From assembly GCA_002309765.1 (NCBI GenBank), contig DBXY01000037.1:51440-115439 (forward strand): a stretch of DNA of 64,000 nucleotides, read 5' to 3'. Below are positions 41,602 to 51,700 of this stretch, piece after piece. Position 1 is the first letter of the stretch, and every line of letters begins with the position of its first letter. Below the pieces are notes generated by a model, which made no database searches, was not told the DNA's origin, and saw nothing but the letters and a program-made list of their open reading frames with translations. Position numbers and translations under genes: made by a program. This DNA comes from Verrucomicrobia bacterium UBA1200 (GTDB lineage: Bacteria; Verrucomicrobiota; Kiritimatiellia; RFP12; UBA1067).

Positions 41602-42171
41602 ATGAGAGTCTTTATCGCGATCGGATTGCCGGATGACCTCAAGGCCAGATTGTCGGAATCCGCCGCCCGACTTGAACCGTTCGGGGAGGGCGTGAAGTGG
41701 GTTCACCGGGATTTAATGCACGTCACCCTGGCGTTTTTGGGCGAGATCGCGCCGGCTTTCCTGCAGCATATCAACAGCGCCGTGCAAAAGGTGTGCGAAA
41801 CCTCCCCGCGCTTCTCTTGCGAGGTTAGCGGTTACGGTTTCTGGGGCACCAAGCGCAACCCGACCACGGTTTGGGCGGCGGTAAGCATGCCGCCCGAATT
41901 AGAGCAGCTTCAGGAGCGGCTGTCCAAGGCGGTAAAAAAGTTCGGTTTTACCGTTGACACCGAGAACTTCCGTCCGCACATTACGCTGGGCAGATGCAGG
42001 GAGTCCTGCCGCAACCGCCGCCTGATTGAGGCCATGGATACCGACGAAAACGCCGAATTCGGGCAATTGGCGGTTAACAAAGTGACGATTTACGAAAGCC
42101 GCCTAGGCCCCAAAGGGCCGGTTTACCGCACCTTGATGAAATTCCCGCTTACCGCCGAATTTTCCCCTTGA
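41602..42171 (+). CDS. thpR: RNA 2',3'-cyclic phosphodiesterase (2'-5' RNA ligase family)
   Basis: 189 residues. The two HxT catalytic motifs of the 2H phosphoesterase superfamily are present: HVTLAFLG (His40) and HITLGR (His126). The N-terminal RVFIAIGLP is typical. The enzyme opens 2',3'-cyclic phosphates on RNA and can act as a 2'-5' ligase. It lies between proB and the small basic protein gene. Confidence 0.9.
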   Translation: MRVFIAIGLPDDLKARLSESAARLEPFGEGVKWVHRDLMHVTLAFLGEIAPAFLQHINSAVQKVCETSPRFSCEVSGYGFWGTKRNPTTVWAAVSMPPELEQLQERLSKAVKKFGFTVDTENFRPHITLGRCRESCRNRRLIEAMDTDENAEFGQLAVNKVTIYESRLGPKGPVYRTLMKFPLTAEFSP

Positions 42172-42247
42172 TATCCGCAACCGTTTTTGGTATATTTATT
42201 GGACACTTTTCGAACGAGAAGGCAGTTGACGTAAGGAGAATGAGAAA

Positions 42248-42403
42248 ATGAGCCAGCACAGAAGCTTAAAGGGTTCCAGCAAGATTGTCGTGAAGCGCAA
42301 CGTTCTTAAGCGTTTCGAGCGGGTTGACCTGCTCAAAAAGCGCGGCCAGTGGAAAGACGGCGATCGCGGCCTTGGTCTCCGCAAGACCAAGCCGGAAGAA
42401 TAA
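42248..42403 (+). CDS. Small basic protein of the Verrucomicrobia/Chlamydiae family
   Basis: A 51-residue frame with an AAGGAG site (42231-42241 region) and stop TAA at 42401-42403. The product begins MSQHRSLKGSSKIVVKRNV and continues LKRFERVDLLKKRGQW, DGDRGLGLRK. This matches, from memory, the TIGR04137 family of short basic proteins restricted to the PVC group, thought to bind ribosomal or other RNA. It lies immediately upstream of the ribosomal S1 gene, 84 bases apart, which fits a role in translation. It is the best single taxonomic marker in the window. Confidence 0.88.
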   Translation: MSQHRSLKGSSKIVVKRNVLKRFERVDLLKKRGQWKDGDRGLGLRKTKPEE

Positions 42404-42487
42404 CCGGACCATTATTCCGTTTACCCAATCGGTCACACTTGGCAGCGTCCGGGTGTGGCTGATTTGTATTCAACGCGAGGAAGCTTC

Positions 42488-43933
42488 ATGGACAAAAAAG
42501 TGACCATGGCGGATTTTGATGATTTAATCAACGCCCAAATGAGTTCGTACCGCGGCGGATTTAATCCCGGCGACAAGGTAAAAGGCACCGTTACCGATAT
42601 CAACAGCCAATATGTGGTGCTGGATGTTAACGCCAAGCGCGAAGGACTCGTGCCGCTTAGCGACCTTACCCTGGACAACGGAACGTTGCGCTGCGCAATC
42701 GGCGACACCGTGGATGTGATTTTTGCCGGAATGCAAAATGGCGCTTTTCTCTTTTCCGGCGGCTACGCCAAACGTCAAGTGGTCGACCGTACGCTCGCGG
42801 ACGCCTATGCCAACGGAATGCCGATTGAAGGTACGGTGGAAAAGGAGATCAACGGCGGTTACGAGGTTACCGTGGCCGGACAGCGGGCGTTCTGCCCATA
42901 TTCCCAAATCAGTCTGTTCCGCCAGGAAGGCGCCGAATACGTCGGCCACAAATTCAACTTCCTCATCTCCGAATACGGCGAGGATGAGCGGGGCGTGAAC
43001 GTGATCGTAAGCCGCCGCGCCGTCTTGGAAAAGGAGCGCGAAGCCCAACGCCAAGAGTTGGTCGAGGACCTCTATGTCGGCATGATCGCCAGCGGCACCG
43101 TAACCCGCATCGTCGATTTCGGCGTGTTTGTGGATCTGGGCGGCGCGGAAGGCTTGATTCCGCTCAAGGAGATTTCCTGGACCCGCGACACCAAACCCGA
43201 GGACGTGGTTAAGCCCGGAGACCAGGTGGATGTGCTGATCAAGGATTTGGATTGGGACCGCAACCGCATCTCGCTTTCGCTCCGCGGTGCCAAGGGCGAC
43301 CCTTGGAATGACGCGGTGGCAAAGTTCCCGCAAGGCACGGTGTTCACCGGCAAAGTTACCCACATCGAGCCGTTCGGAGCGTTCATCGAACTCCTCCCCG
43401 GAGCGGAAGGGTTGATTCCGGTCAGCCGCCTTGGCCGCGGAAGAAGGCTCGCTTCTCCCCGCGAAGTGCTCACTGAAGGGCAAGAACTTTTGGTGGAGGT
43501 GGACAGCATCGACGTTGACCGCCACCGCTTCTCGCTTAAGCCGGTTGACGAACGGGTCAAGGCGCTCAAACCCGGCACCATCGAGCCGGGAGCGAAAATG
43601 GAAGGCATTGTCGAGTCGGTCCAAACTTTCGGCGTTTTCGTCAAACTTGCCGAGGACAAGACCGGGTTACTCCACGTCAGCGAGACCGGCATCCCCAAAG
43701 GCACCAGCCAGTTCGGCAAGATGGAGCATCAGTTCCCGCCGGACAGCAAGGTCGAAGTGGTGGTGAAGTCGGTGGACGGCAACCGCATTTCCCTTACTCT
43801 GCCGGCGGAATGGGAGAAGGCCCAGAATGCCGAAGAGGCGAACAACGATGTCTCCACGTGGCTGGACGACCAGAAAAAGGCGTCCGGTTCATTCAGTTCG
43901 TTAGGCGATGCCTTCGCCTCGCTTAAACTGTAA
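42488..43933 (+). CDS. rpsA: Ribosomal protein S1-type RNA-binding protein with five S1 domains
   Basis: 481 residues from the ATG at 42488 (preceded by GAGGAAG). Five S1 RNA-binding repeats are visible, starting about 25 (GDKVKGTVTDINSQYVVLDV), 112 (IEGTVEKEINGGYEV), 197 (GMIASGTVTRIVDFGVFVDL), 282 (GTVFTGKVTHIEPFGAFIEL) and 367 (GAKMEGIVESVQTFGVFV). Escherichia coli S1 has six. S1 brings mRNA to the 30S subunit. The third to fifth repeats are the best conserved. The C-terminal 40 residues are acidic and probably flexible. Confidence 0.88.
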   Translation: MDKKVTMADFDDLINAQMSSYRGGFNPGDKVKGTVTDINSQYVVLDVNAKREGLVPLSDLTLDNGTLRCAIGDTVDVIFAGMQNGAFLFSGGYAKRQVVDRTLADAYANGMPIEGTVEKEINGGYEVTVAGQRAFCPYSQISLFRQEGAEYVGHKFNFLISEYGEDERGVNVIVSRRAVLEKEREAQRQELVEDLYVGMIASGTVTRIVDFGVFVDLGGAEGLIPLKEISWTRDTKPEDVVKPGDQVDVLIKDLDWDRNRISLSLRGAKGDPWNDAVAKFPQGTVFTGKVTHIEPFGAFIELLPGAEGLIPVSRLGRGRRLASPREVLTEGQELLVEVDSIDVDRHRFSLKPVDERVKALKPGTIEPGAKMEGIVESVQTFGVFVKLAEDKTGLLHVSETGIPKGTSQFGKMEHQFPPDSKVEVVVKSVDGNRISLTLPAEWEKAQNAEEANNDVSTWLDDQKKASGSFSSLGDAFASLKL

Positions 43934-43935
43934 CC

Positions 43936-44550
43936 ATGTCGCCGCATCCGGAATTGCGGTTTACCGGCGATGGCCGGGTGGCGGCGGTCTGGGAAGGCTC
44001 GGAATGGATTTTCGACCGCCCGGGCGATCTCGCCGCCGCCTGCGTTAAGGTGTTGCCGCCGCTGGCCGGCCAAACCTTGGAACTCGACACCGGACGCGAG
44101 GCGGTGCGCCGGATATTTGACACTTTGCCATTTCTCAGCGAACCGCCCGAAGCATTCCTTTTCGCGGGCGGTTTTACCGAACCTTTTAAAGCCGCCTATT
44201 CAGAAATCGCGAGGCCCCCGGCCTTGCCGAACGATATTTGGTTCATCCGCGGCGAGCCAGACCTGTTTGCGGTTTGCGCGCATCGTTACCGCCGCCAATG
44301 GACAATAGCCGGCGTCAGCTCCGAACCGCTGATTCTCACCACCCGGCTGGAAGACCTATGGTTGCGCCCCGGCTGCCCGCCGCCTCCGGACACCGTTGAC
44401 ATCCGGCTGTTCCGCAATCCCAACGCGCTCGAAGACAAAACAGAACGGGCAATCGAAGAAGTTTTCCCCGATTGCCCGCCCGACACCAAAGTGGTGCTTG
44501 AATTACCCGTAAACGGCGGTTTTTTAATCAAAATCGCCGGCGGCGAATAA
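43936..44550 (+). CDS. Hypothetical protein downstream of S1
   Basis: 204 residues, beginning two bases after the S1 stop and ending two bases before the stop of the convergent esterase gene. No signal peptide or membrane segment. It reads as a compact, Pro-rich, soluble protein with an acidic C-terminal half (ERAIEEVFPDCPPDTKVVLEL). I recognise no motif. Its position suggests translation coupling with S1. Confidence 0.55.
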   Translation: MSPHPELRFTGDGRVAAVWEGSEWIFDRPGDLAAACVKVLPPLAGQTLELDTGREAVRRIFDTLPFLSEPPEAFLFAGGFTEPFKAAYSEIARPPALPNDIWFIRGEPDLFAVCAHRYRRQWTIAGVSSEPLILTTRLEDLWLRPGCPPPPDTVDIRLFRNPNALEDKTERAIEEVFPDCPPDTKVVLELPVNGGFLIKIAGGE

Positions 44551-44552
44551 AA

Positions 44553-46031
44553 CTACTTGCCCAGTTCCTTGATTTTGACGTTACGGAAATAGGGCCGCGC
44601 CCCGCCATGCTTTCCTTGGAAACCGATGCTTCCCTTGGTGGGCAATTCGCAGAACGGCTTACTCAGCCACGGCGGGATCTTGGTACCGTCGGGATTGGTC
44701 TTGGCATCCTTCCAGATGTTGAGGTCGGTGTCCAGCACGTTGGCGCCGTTGAGCGCGATCCGAATGTTCTTGCCCTCGGCCCAAATCGTCATGTGGTTCC
44801 ACTCGCCTGCCTTTTTGAGGCTCTGGTATTTGGGACCGATGTGGCCGTACAACCCGGCGTTCTTCAAGTGCGGAGGATCCTTCTTCCACTTGTCGGAAAA
44901 ATCGTCAAGCAACTGCACCTCGACCGAATTGGGAATCCAATTCCCTTTGTCACTGCAATAAATCACCACCCCGGAATTGGCCGCCGGATCCATTTTGTAC
45001 TCAAAATCGAGCACAAAATTCTCATATTCGCCCTTCGCCCAAATCGCGCTGTCCTTGGACGCGGTGAATGCGTTGTCCTCGTATTTCTCCCAAACGCCTT
45101 TCTCAAAATCTGCCAGCTGCTCCAGCTGGTTGCCGTCCAGCAGGGTACGCCATCCGGCGGCGCCGGTATAGGGATGCACCGAGACAATCCCGGACTTGAG
45201 GCACCATTCCCAAACCCGGTCTTTCCAAGTGTCGGCCGGGGTTCCGGGAACCGGATTCCTCATAAAGCAGTGCGGCTCTTTGGCCATAATATGCAGTTCC
45301 GCCGGGATGTGCATGGTGCGCAATTTGTGATAAACGCGTACCGACACCATCGGCGTCCAACCGTCGGAATCGCCGTGCATCAGACACATCGGCGGCGTGG
45401 CGGAGTCGAACTTAAATTCCGGGACCAGGTCGACGGACAAATCGTTGCACTTTTCCACCTCGCTCTTTTCCGTGTTCGGAACCAAACCGTATGCGGGGTA
45501 AACCGGAACCGCCCAGTTTACGTTACACGGCAACTGGTCCAGCTCGTCAATCGGCTCATAAGCCGGAGTCTGGGAAGAGGTGGCAACCATCAGCGTCAAA
45601 TGACCGCCGGCGCTGCATCCGGTGAAACCGATGTTGTCCGGGTTCAATCCGCGCTTTTTGGCTTCGCTGCGCACCATTCGGACCGTGCGCTGGGCATCCT
45701 GCCAAGCGGTCACGTGCTTCGGCAAACCCTGCGGACGCGGAGTGCGGTAACGCATCGTAACCACCGTAACGCCCTTGGAAAGGAAGTAATCGCGAATGGG
45801 GGAGACCTCAAACCCGTCAATCCCGCATCCCATGTAGCTGCCGCCGGACACGGAGATCAGAATGGCGTCACTCTTCAACTCTTTCGGCGTATGCCACACT
45901 AAATAGGGTTTGTAAGGCTGGTTCGCCTGCGGCGAAGGCATTTTGCCCTCTGGCCACAACGGAACCTCGTCCGCGCCAAACGCCAATCCGCACAACATTG
46001 CGGCGCCAAACACTAGCATCAGTCTGTTCAT
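44553..46031 (-). CDS. Secreted esterase fused to a DUF1080 domain
   Basis: 492 residues with signal peptide (1-19). Residues 22-300 are an alpha/beta-hydrolase closely similar in motif order to the domains at 9759-11585: WPEGKMPSP, GGSYMG, RYRTPRPQGLPKHVTAWQD and nucleophile GCSAGGH (Ser140), acid HGDSDGW and histidine EPHCF. Residues about 305-490 are a DUF1080 (3-keto-disaccharide hydrolase/LamG-like) domain: GWRTLLDGNQLEQL, NSGVVIYCSDKG, GEWNHMTIWAEG, FRNVKIKEL. A two-step enzyme for acylated sugars is plausible. Confidence 0.78.
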   Translation of the reverse strand: MNRLMLVFGAAMLCGLAFGADEVPLWPEGKMPSPQANQPYKPYLVWHTPKELKSDAILISVSGGSYMGCGIDGFEVSPIRDYFLSKGVTVVTMRYRTPRPQGLPKHVTAWQDAQRTVRMVRSEAKKRGLNPDNIGFTGCSAGGHLTLMVATSSQTPAYEPIDELDQLPCNVNWAVPVYPAYGLVPNTEKSEVEKCNDLSVDLVPEFKFDSATPPMCLMHGDSDGWTPMVSVRVYHKLRTMHIPAELHIMAKEPHCFMRNPVPGTPADTWKDRVWEWCLKSGIVSVHPYTGAAGWRTLLDGNQLEQLADFEKGVWEKYEDNAFTASKDSAIWAKGEYENFVLDFEYKMDPAANSGVVIYCSDKGNWIPNSVEVQLLDDFSDKWKKDPPHLKNAGLYGHIGPKYQSLKKAGEWNHMTIWAEGKNIRIALNGANVLDTDLNIWKDAKTNPDGTKIPPWLSKPFCELPTKGSIGFQGKHGGARPYFRNVKIKELGK

Positions 46032-46058
46032 TTTTTCATCCTTTTAAGGTTACGGTTT

Positions 46059-46874
46059 TTAAAAATGCCGCTGTGAAAAATGCGAAGGCCGCTGGGTTTT
46101 AACCTTAGGCTGCTCCAAATGCAGCGCGTACCACTGCTCGCCCAACCCGGCATTTGAAAACTGCTGGATGCGGTTGTTCGCCAATGCCTCGCGGTTGGCC
46201 TTGATAGTGGCATTCTCCATTTTATCGTTGGCTTGGATCAACACCTTGTGCGCGGAATCGTAATCCTTGCGCTGCACCAGAATCCACGAGTAAAGCGCGT
46301 AAAGCAACGTGCCTTGGCCATAACGCAACCGCAAGGTCTGTTTGCGGAAGAACTTCTCCATGCCGTCGAACTGGTTAAGCATATACATCCGGGCCAGCTT
46401 CATTGCCGCCATCAACGGGTCAACCATAAGGGCTTTGGGCATCAACTCGTCCACCTGTTTGAAATCCTTGATCATCCAATAGAGTTGGAGCCGCATCGTG
46501 GCAATCTGCCGGGTCATCATCGGCACCCACGGAACAAAACGTTCCATGCATTTTGATTTTTCCAGCGCCCGTTTGACCAGTGCCTGCTGGTCATGCTCAA
46601 TCTCCAGTTGAGCCTGCTTGACACTTCCCGGCGGACGGGTTTGCCAACGGTTGACCTTGGCCTGAAGCTTCTTCTGACCGTCGAGCAAAATCTGCTGCAC
46701 GTCGCCCATCGCGGCCTTGACCCGCTTCTGGATAATCCAGCTGGACAACACCTGCAGCCCAACCATCAGCAACATGCCCCAGGTTATCGACCAACCCCAG
46801 CCGCAAACATGCCCCAGACGCAAGCCCAACGTCAGAGCCAGCGCAATCGCCGCGTTAATCAGCACTGTGTACAT
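46059..46874 (-). CDS. Two-helix membrane protein with helical cytoplasmic domain
   Basis: 271 residues. Two transmembrane helices lie at about 4-22 and 27-46, followed by a long charged, helical, probably TPR-like domain (AKVNRWQTRPPG; then repeated aromatic/Met-rich helices, YMLNQFDGMEKFF, LYALYSWILVQRKDYDSAHKVL shortened: LYALYSWILVQ). No family recognised. Its ATG shares one base with the accA stop (TAATG), so translation is coupled to the fatty-acid genes. Confidence 0.6.
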   Translation of the reverse strand: MYTVLINAAIALALTLGLRLGHVCGWGWSITWGMLLMVGLQVLSSWIIQKRVKAAMGDVQQILLDGQKKLQAKVNRWQTRPPGSVKQAQLEIEHDQQALVKRALEKSKCMERFVPWVPMMTRQIATMRLQLYWMIKDFKQVDELMPKALMVDPLMAAMKLARMYMLNQFDGMEKFFRKQTLRLRYGQGTLLYALYSWILVQRKDYDSAHKVLIQANDKMENATIKANREALANNRIQQFSNAGLGEQWYALHLEQPKVKTQRPSHFSQRHF

Positions 46875-47704
46875 TATTTGCCCTTAACCTCGAAGTACCT
46901 GCCCATCGCGCAGAACTTGTCATAGCGCTTCGCCACCAATTCGTCGGCGGAAAGACGCTTTAACTCCTTCAGCGCGGCCAGGACGGCCTTTTTTACCGCC
47001 GCCGCGGTTGCTTTAGGATCGGTATGCGCACCTTGGGCGGGTTCGGGCACGATCTCGTCAATCACCCCGAGCTTCTTGAGGGATTCGGCGGTAATCTTGA
47101 GCGCCTCCGCCGCGACCGGGGCTTTGGAGCCGTCACGCCACAGAATCGAGGCGCACCCCTCGGGGGAAATTACGGAATAAACCGCGTTCTGAAGCATCAA
47201 AATCTTGTCTCCGACGGCAATGCCCAACGCGCCGCCGCTGCCGCCTTCGCCGATCACCACCACCACGATCGGGGTGCGGAGCGTGGACATGAACTCCAGA
47301 TTGTGGGCGATCGCCTCCGCCTGGCCGCGGGCCTCGGCATCGGCTCCGGGATACGCGCCGGGGGTATCGATAAACGTCACCACCGGCAAACCGAACTTTT
47401 CGGCAATCCGCATCAGCCGCATCGCCTTGCGGTAACCATCCGGACTGGCCATACCGAAATTCGACTCGACGTTTTCCTCAACGGTGCGGCCCTTGCGGTG
47501 TCCCATCACCATAACCTTTACGCCGCTAATGGTGGCAAACCCGCCGATTAACGCGCGATCATCGCCGAACAGACGGTCGCCGTGCAATTCCACGAAATCC
47601 TCGCACATCATGGAAATGTATTCCGCCACGTTCGGGCGTCCCGGATTTCGGGCCAGCTGAACCGTATCCCACGCGGTGCGCTTAACTTGTTTTTTGGTTG
47701 CCAT
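46874..47704 (-). CDS. accA: Acetyl-CoA carboxylase carboxyltransferase subunit alpha
   Basis: 276 residues, shorter than the 319 of E. coli because the N-terminal helical extension is reduced. It transfers the carboxyl group from biotin to acetyl-CoA with AccD. The crotonase-like core is intact: ELHGDRLFGDD, FIDTPGAYPGADAE, IGEGGSGGALGI and SVISPEGCASILWRD. accD lies 31 bases upstream, an unusual but known pairing. Confidence 0.95.
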   Translation of the reverse strand: MATKKQVKRTAWDTVQLARNPGRPNVAEYISMMCEDFVELHGDRLFGDDRALIGGFATISGVKVMVMGHRKGRTVEENVESNFGMASPDGYRKAMRLMRIAEKFGLPVVTFIDTPGAYPGADAEARGQAEAIAHNLEFMSTLRTPIVVVVIGEGGSGGALGIAVGDKILMLQNAVYSVISPEGCASILWRDGSKAPVAAEALKITAESLKKLGVIDEIVPEPAQGAHTDPKATAAAVKKAVLAALKELKRLSADELVAKRYDKFCAMGRYFEVKGK

Positions 47705-47735
47705 TGCTTAAACTCCTTTCAGTAAAAACCGCCTG

Positions 47736-48566
47736 TTAAAAACCGGCATAGCGAAGACACTTGGCGACGAACCCCTTAAGCTCATGGCGCTGCACAATGC
47801 AGTCCACAAAACCGTGGTCACGGGTGTATTCGGCGGTCTGGAAATCGTCAGGAAGTTTCTGTTTGATGGTGTTCTCGATCACCCGGCGCCCGGCGAACCC
47901 GATCAACGCCTTCGGTTCGGCGATGTTAAGGTCGCCCAGCATCGCGTAGCTGGCGGAGACGCCGCCGGTGGTGGGATCGGTCAATATCGAGAAGTATGGA
48001 AGCCCGGCCTCCTTGACCCGCGCAATGCCCGCGCTGGTTTTGGCCATCTGCATCAACGATATGATGCCCTCGTGCATCCGCGCCCCGCCGGAGGCGGAAA
48101 CGATAATCAGCGGGCGGTGCAGCTTTACGGCCGCTTCGGTAGCCAGCAGGATGCGTTCGCCGGCGCCGCTGCTCAACGAACCGCCGAGGAATTTGAAATC
48201 CATCACGCCGATCACCACCGGAATCTTTTCAATCGCGGCGGTGCCGGTCACCACCGACTCGAACTCGCCGGTCTTGGCCTTGGTGGCAGCCGCCTTGGCG
48301 GCGTAAGTGCCGCTGCCGTCGGAGAAATCCAGCGGGTCACTGGTTGTAACCTGCGCGTTAATCTCCTCGAAGCTGTCGGTGTCGGTAAGCATTTTAATGC
48401 GCTCGCGGCAGGACAAGCGGGCATGGTAATTGCAACGCGGGCAAACCTTGCCGGACTGTTTCCAGGCATCTTTCTCAACATACGCCTTGCAGGACGGGCA
48501 AACCACCCACAACGCTTCCGTAGGCACCCGGAGCGGGGTTTCGGCCGACTTCTCAAACCACGACAT
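47736..48566 (-). CDS. accD: Acetyl-CoA carboxylase carboxyltransferase subunit beta
   Basis: 276 residues from the ATG at 48566. The N-terminal zinc finger is CPSC (23-26) and CPRC (42-45), and the crotonase-like core shows SGGARMHEG, PTTGGVSASYAMLGD and IGFAGRRVIENT. It pairs with AccA for malonyl-CoA synthesis. An in-frame ATG 13 codons upstream exists, but the family N-terminus starts at MSWFEKS. Confidence 0.95.
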   Translation of the reverse strand: MSWFEKSAETPLRVPTEALWVVCPSCKAYVEKDAWKQSGKVCPRCNYHARLSCRERIKMLTDTDSFEEINAQVTTSDPLDFSDGSGTYAAKAAATKAKTGEFESVVTGTAAIEKIPVVIGVMDFKFLGGSLSSGAGERILLATEAAVKLHRPLIIVSASGGARMHEGIISLMQMAKTSAGIARVKEAGLPYFSILTDPTTGGVSASYAMLGDLNIAEPKALIGFAGRRVIENTIKQKLPDDFQTAEYTRDHGFVDCIVQRHELKGFVAKCLRYAGF

Positions 48567-48748
48567 ATCATTCTCCTCATTAAACCAATGAAACGCGCCG
48601 GACATCGAAACAAATCCACCGGCTGAAAATAAGATAATTTACCAAAAAACACGGAAAACCGCAATGCCGGATTTTCGTAATTTTTTGGATAAATCAGTCA
48701 ACCCGCCGTATCCGCAGCGCTACCCAAACTCCAGTCTGGGCGCTTCGG

Positions 48749-51700
48749 CTATTCCGCCTCGACCTTGACCCGGAAGAACCGTTCCCCTGCCCCGTCCGGG
48801 ATGTTAAAGATCCAATCTTCCAGCGGGAACACCGCGCCCAACGGAATGAAGTTGGTGGAGGTGGAAAGACCTTCCACGGTTTCTGAATAATAGAGTCGGA
48901 TCACGCCGTTAACCGGGCCGGGATGCTCAGCACCGTGAACGGTCAGCCGGGCGGAGCCGCGGATTGAATCGGACTCGTTCGTCACCCACGGGATATCCAA
49001 CCCGATTTGCGGTTCGCTTTCCGGTACGGTGTTGACCAGCCAACAATCCGTCAGAGCGTCCGGACTGCCGGAGAAGGAGCTAATCGCGGCCCGGCCGGCG
49101 GCAGTCAGCCACAACGAATTCAACCAGACGCGGACCCGGTCATTGGCCGCCACCGCGTTGGCGATGCCGTCTTTGCCGGTATTGTCAGCCGGCGGCACAA
49201 ACGACGGACGCCATTGATCCTGTTCCGTTACCGATGTGCCGAATTGCTGCGCGACAAAACTCGCACCGGTACCGTCGCAAGCCTTATCCCACCAATCGGA
49301 ATCGACCCCGGCGTTTTGAATCAGCGACCCCTCGGCATCGCTCAGCCGCAGATCGACTTTGCCGTTGGTGATTTTTGTGTCCGGCCAATAAAGCGCCTTG
49401 GTAAGCACAAGCGACCCGGCGGGAGGAAGCGACAATCCGGACGGCAAAACCAGTTCCAGCGAAGTGTTGGCGCTTCCCGACTTGGCTCCGGCGATCCGTA
49501 CCCCGGACAAATCAAGCGACGCCGCGTCCAATAGATTGGTCAGCCCGATAAACTCCGCGCCGTCCCCATCATTATCGGCAGACACGCTCATAACCTCCGC
49601 TACGCGCAGCCCCATCGCCAAATCGGAATCCGACGGAGCGACGGTATCGACAATGTCCACCGCCTCCAACGCGCTCCACTCGCCGGTGGAGGACAGCACC
49701 CTAGCCCGTAGCCTCATGCCGGCAGCCGGGACCGCAAGTCCGCCTTCGACAGACCCAGTCTCCGGATAGGAAAACGCCAAATCCCAAGCGATGTCAGAAC
49801 TGGTCGCATTGGCCTGATGCACCTCCGCGGCGATAACATTCGTACCGGCCTTGAGCAAACCGACCGGAATCGCGTACTCCGCCTCCACGTCAGCCGGGTT
49901 GATGTATCCGGTGGTGAAAGTGCTGTAACTTACCTCACCGGCAGGGATCAGCGAGCTTCTGCCCACCTCCACGCCATTGACGTACAGGATGTAACCGTCG
50001 TCAAAATAAGCGGTTACTTTAATCGACGCCGCCTTGGCGGCCGATGCCGGAAGCGTAACCGACTTGCGGAAGTAATAGGTGGTGACCTGCGTTCCGGACG
50101 AAGCGTGGTTGACGTAACGGCTCAGCTTGGTGGAGAAACTTATGCTGCTCGCGAAACCGAACGACCCGGTTCCCGAACTCCATCCGGAATCGTTAAATTG
50201 AACCGCCTTCCACGAATTGCCGGAGGCATCCGTTCCCGGCTCGTTGCCGTTGTCATAATATTTCCACGAGGAACCTTTTGAAAACGCTTCGGCATAGCCC
50301 ACCGGCGGCAATCCGCCGGTGTAGGTCAAAGCCGATTCGCTAACGCTGCCGCCGCTAAGCCGCGGGTCGGAACCGTCGGTGGTGTAATAAACCGTCCCCG
50401 ACGTGCCGCCGGTCAGATACACCTTCTCGCCGCGTTCCATGACCGACTTGTCGGGTATGGTGGCATTTCCGGCATTTACCGCCGTGGGGGCGTTTATCGA
50501 GGGATACCAACCAACCGAACGGTACTGCGAAACCATAACGTCCGTGCGCGCACTGATGAACGAAAGCCGGGCGTTGCAAGCCGAGATCCAAGTGTCCCGG
50601 GTACGGCTGCCGCCGCCCCAGCGCGCCGCCTCGCAAACCACCGCGTCATCCAACTCGGCCATGCGTTTCCTGAACCGTTCGCTAGCCTTGGCCACGGTCA
50701 TCGCGCCGCCCTCGCGCACGCATTCGCGATAGATCAAATCGCCGAACGCCAGTTTGTACTCGGCATTGTCGCAAAGCTTGTAGTGCATCTCCATCGGGTT
50801 GAAGTTGGCCAGCGTCTTAAAGTTTGCGTTATAGACCTCCGTGCCGTAGGTCATCAAATTGTCGGTGGCGCTCTTCCCGTTCGCGCCCATCGAGTGTTCC
50901 GCGTCATGGCGGTTGAACACCCATCCCCGCTTGGTTATTCCGTCAACAACGTTGGTACCGTCGTAACGGTTACGCAGCGCCGCCATGTTGTTGGCCTTGG
51001 TGCCCGCCGCCGGCGCGTCGGTATCATTGGCGAAATGCGAGGTCAACACGTGAACCATAATATTGGTGGCGTCAAGGTAAATCGGATAAGCCGGATTGGG
51101 CGTTCCGTCAGGATTCAACCCCAGCACCCGGCGGTAGTTGTTCGAATGGCTCGCGTCATACCCTTGGTTGACGGTAATGTCCCAGAAGTTTTCCCAACCC
51201 TTGGTCTCACCCTCAACCACCCCGGTAACGTATCCCGGCTGCGAAGTGCGCACCACGTCGTAATCCTCCGACTTGCCGCCGAAATATGACTCGCCGTAAT
51301 TCCCGTCGACACGCTCTTCGGTCTGGTAAACTCCCCAATAGGTGCCGTTGATGAAAAGGTTGTAATAACGGCTGCGGTTGTAAGGCTCGCCCATATCCCG
51401 CTGCGAATCGCGGGAGAAGCACTCCTCGATAAAGGTGAAAGAGTTGTTGCCGTTCGCCCAAGAGTAGTTCTGCGCGGTCCGCAAATCAACCTTGTCAAAA
51501 GAATCAGCCCCCTCGTCTCCAAACAACGGGAAATCCAGTTTGCCCATACCGTACTCGCTGCGGAAGAAAAAGCGGAACGAGTGTTTGGGATAAGAGCTGC
51601 CCCTGCTATACGCGCCGCGGATGCGGATTCCGGCCGGGACGCTGAACTCGGCGGCGCTGTTGGTCGGGCTGATCAGCTCCAGCATGGTTTTGCGCTCCCA

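Noticed and set aside
44607..45902. 431-codon open frame antisense to the esterase-DUF1080 gene
   Set aside because: Shadow frame; the sense gene shows a serine elbow and a complete DUF1080 domain.
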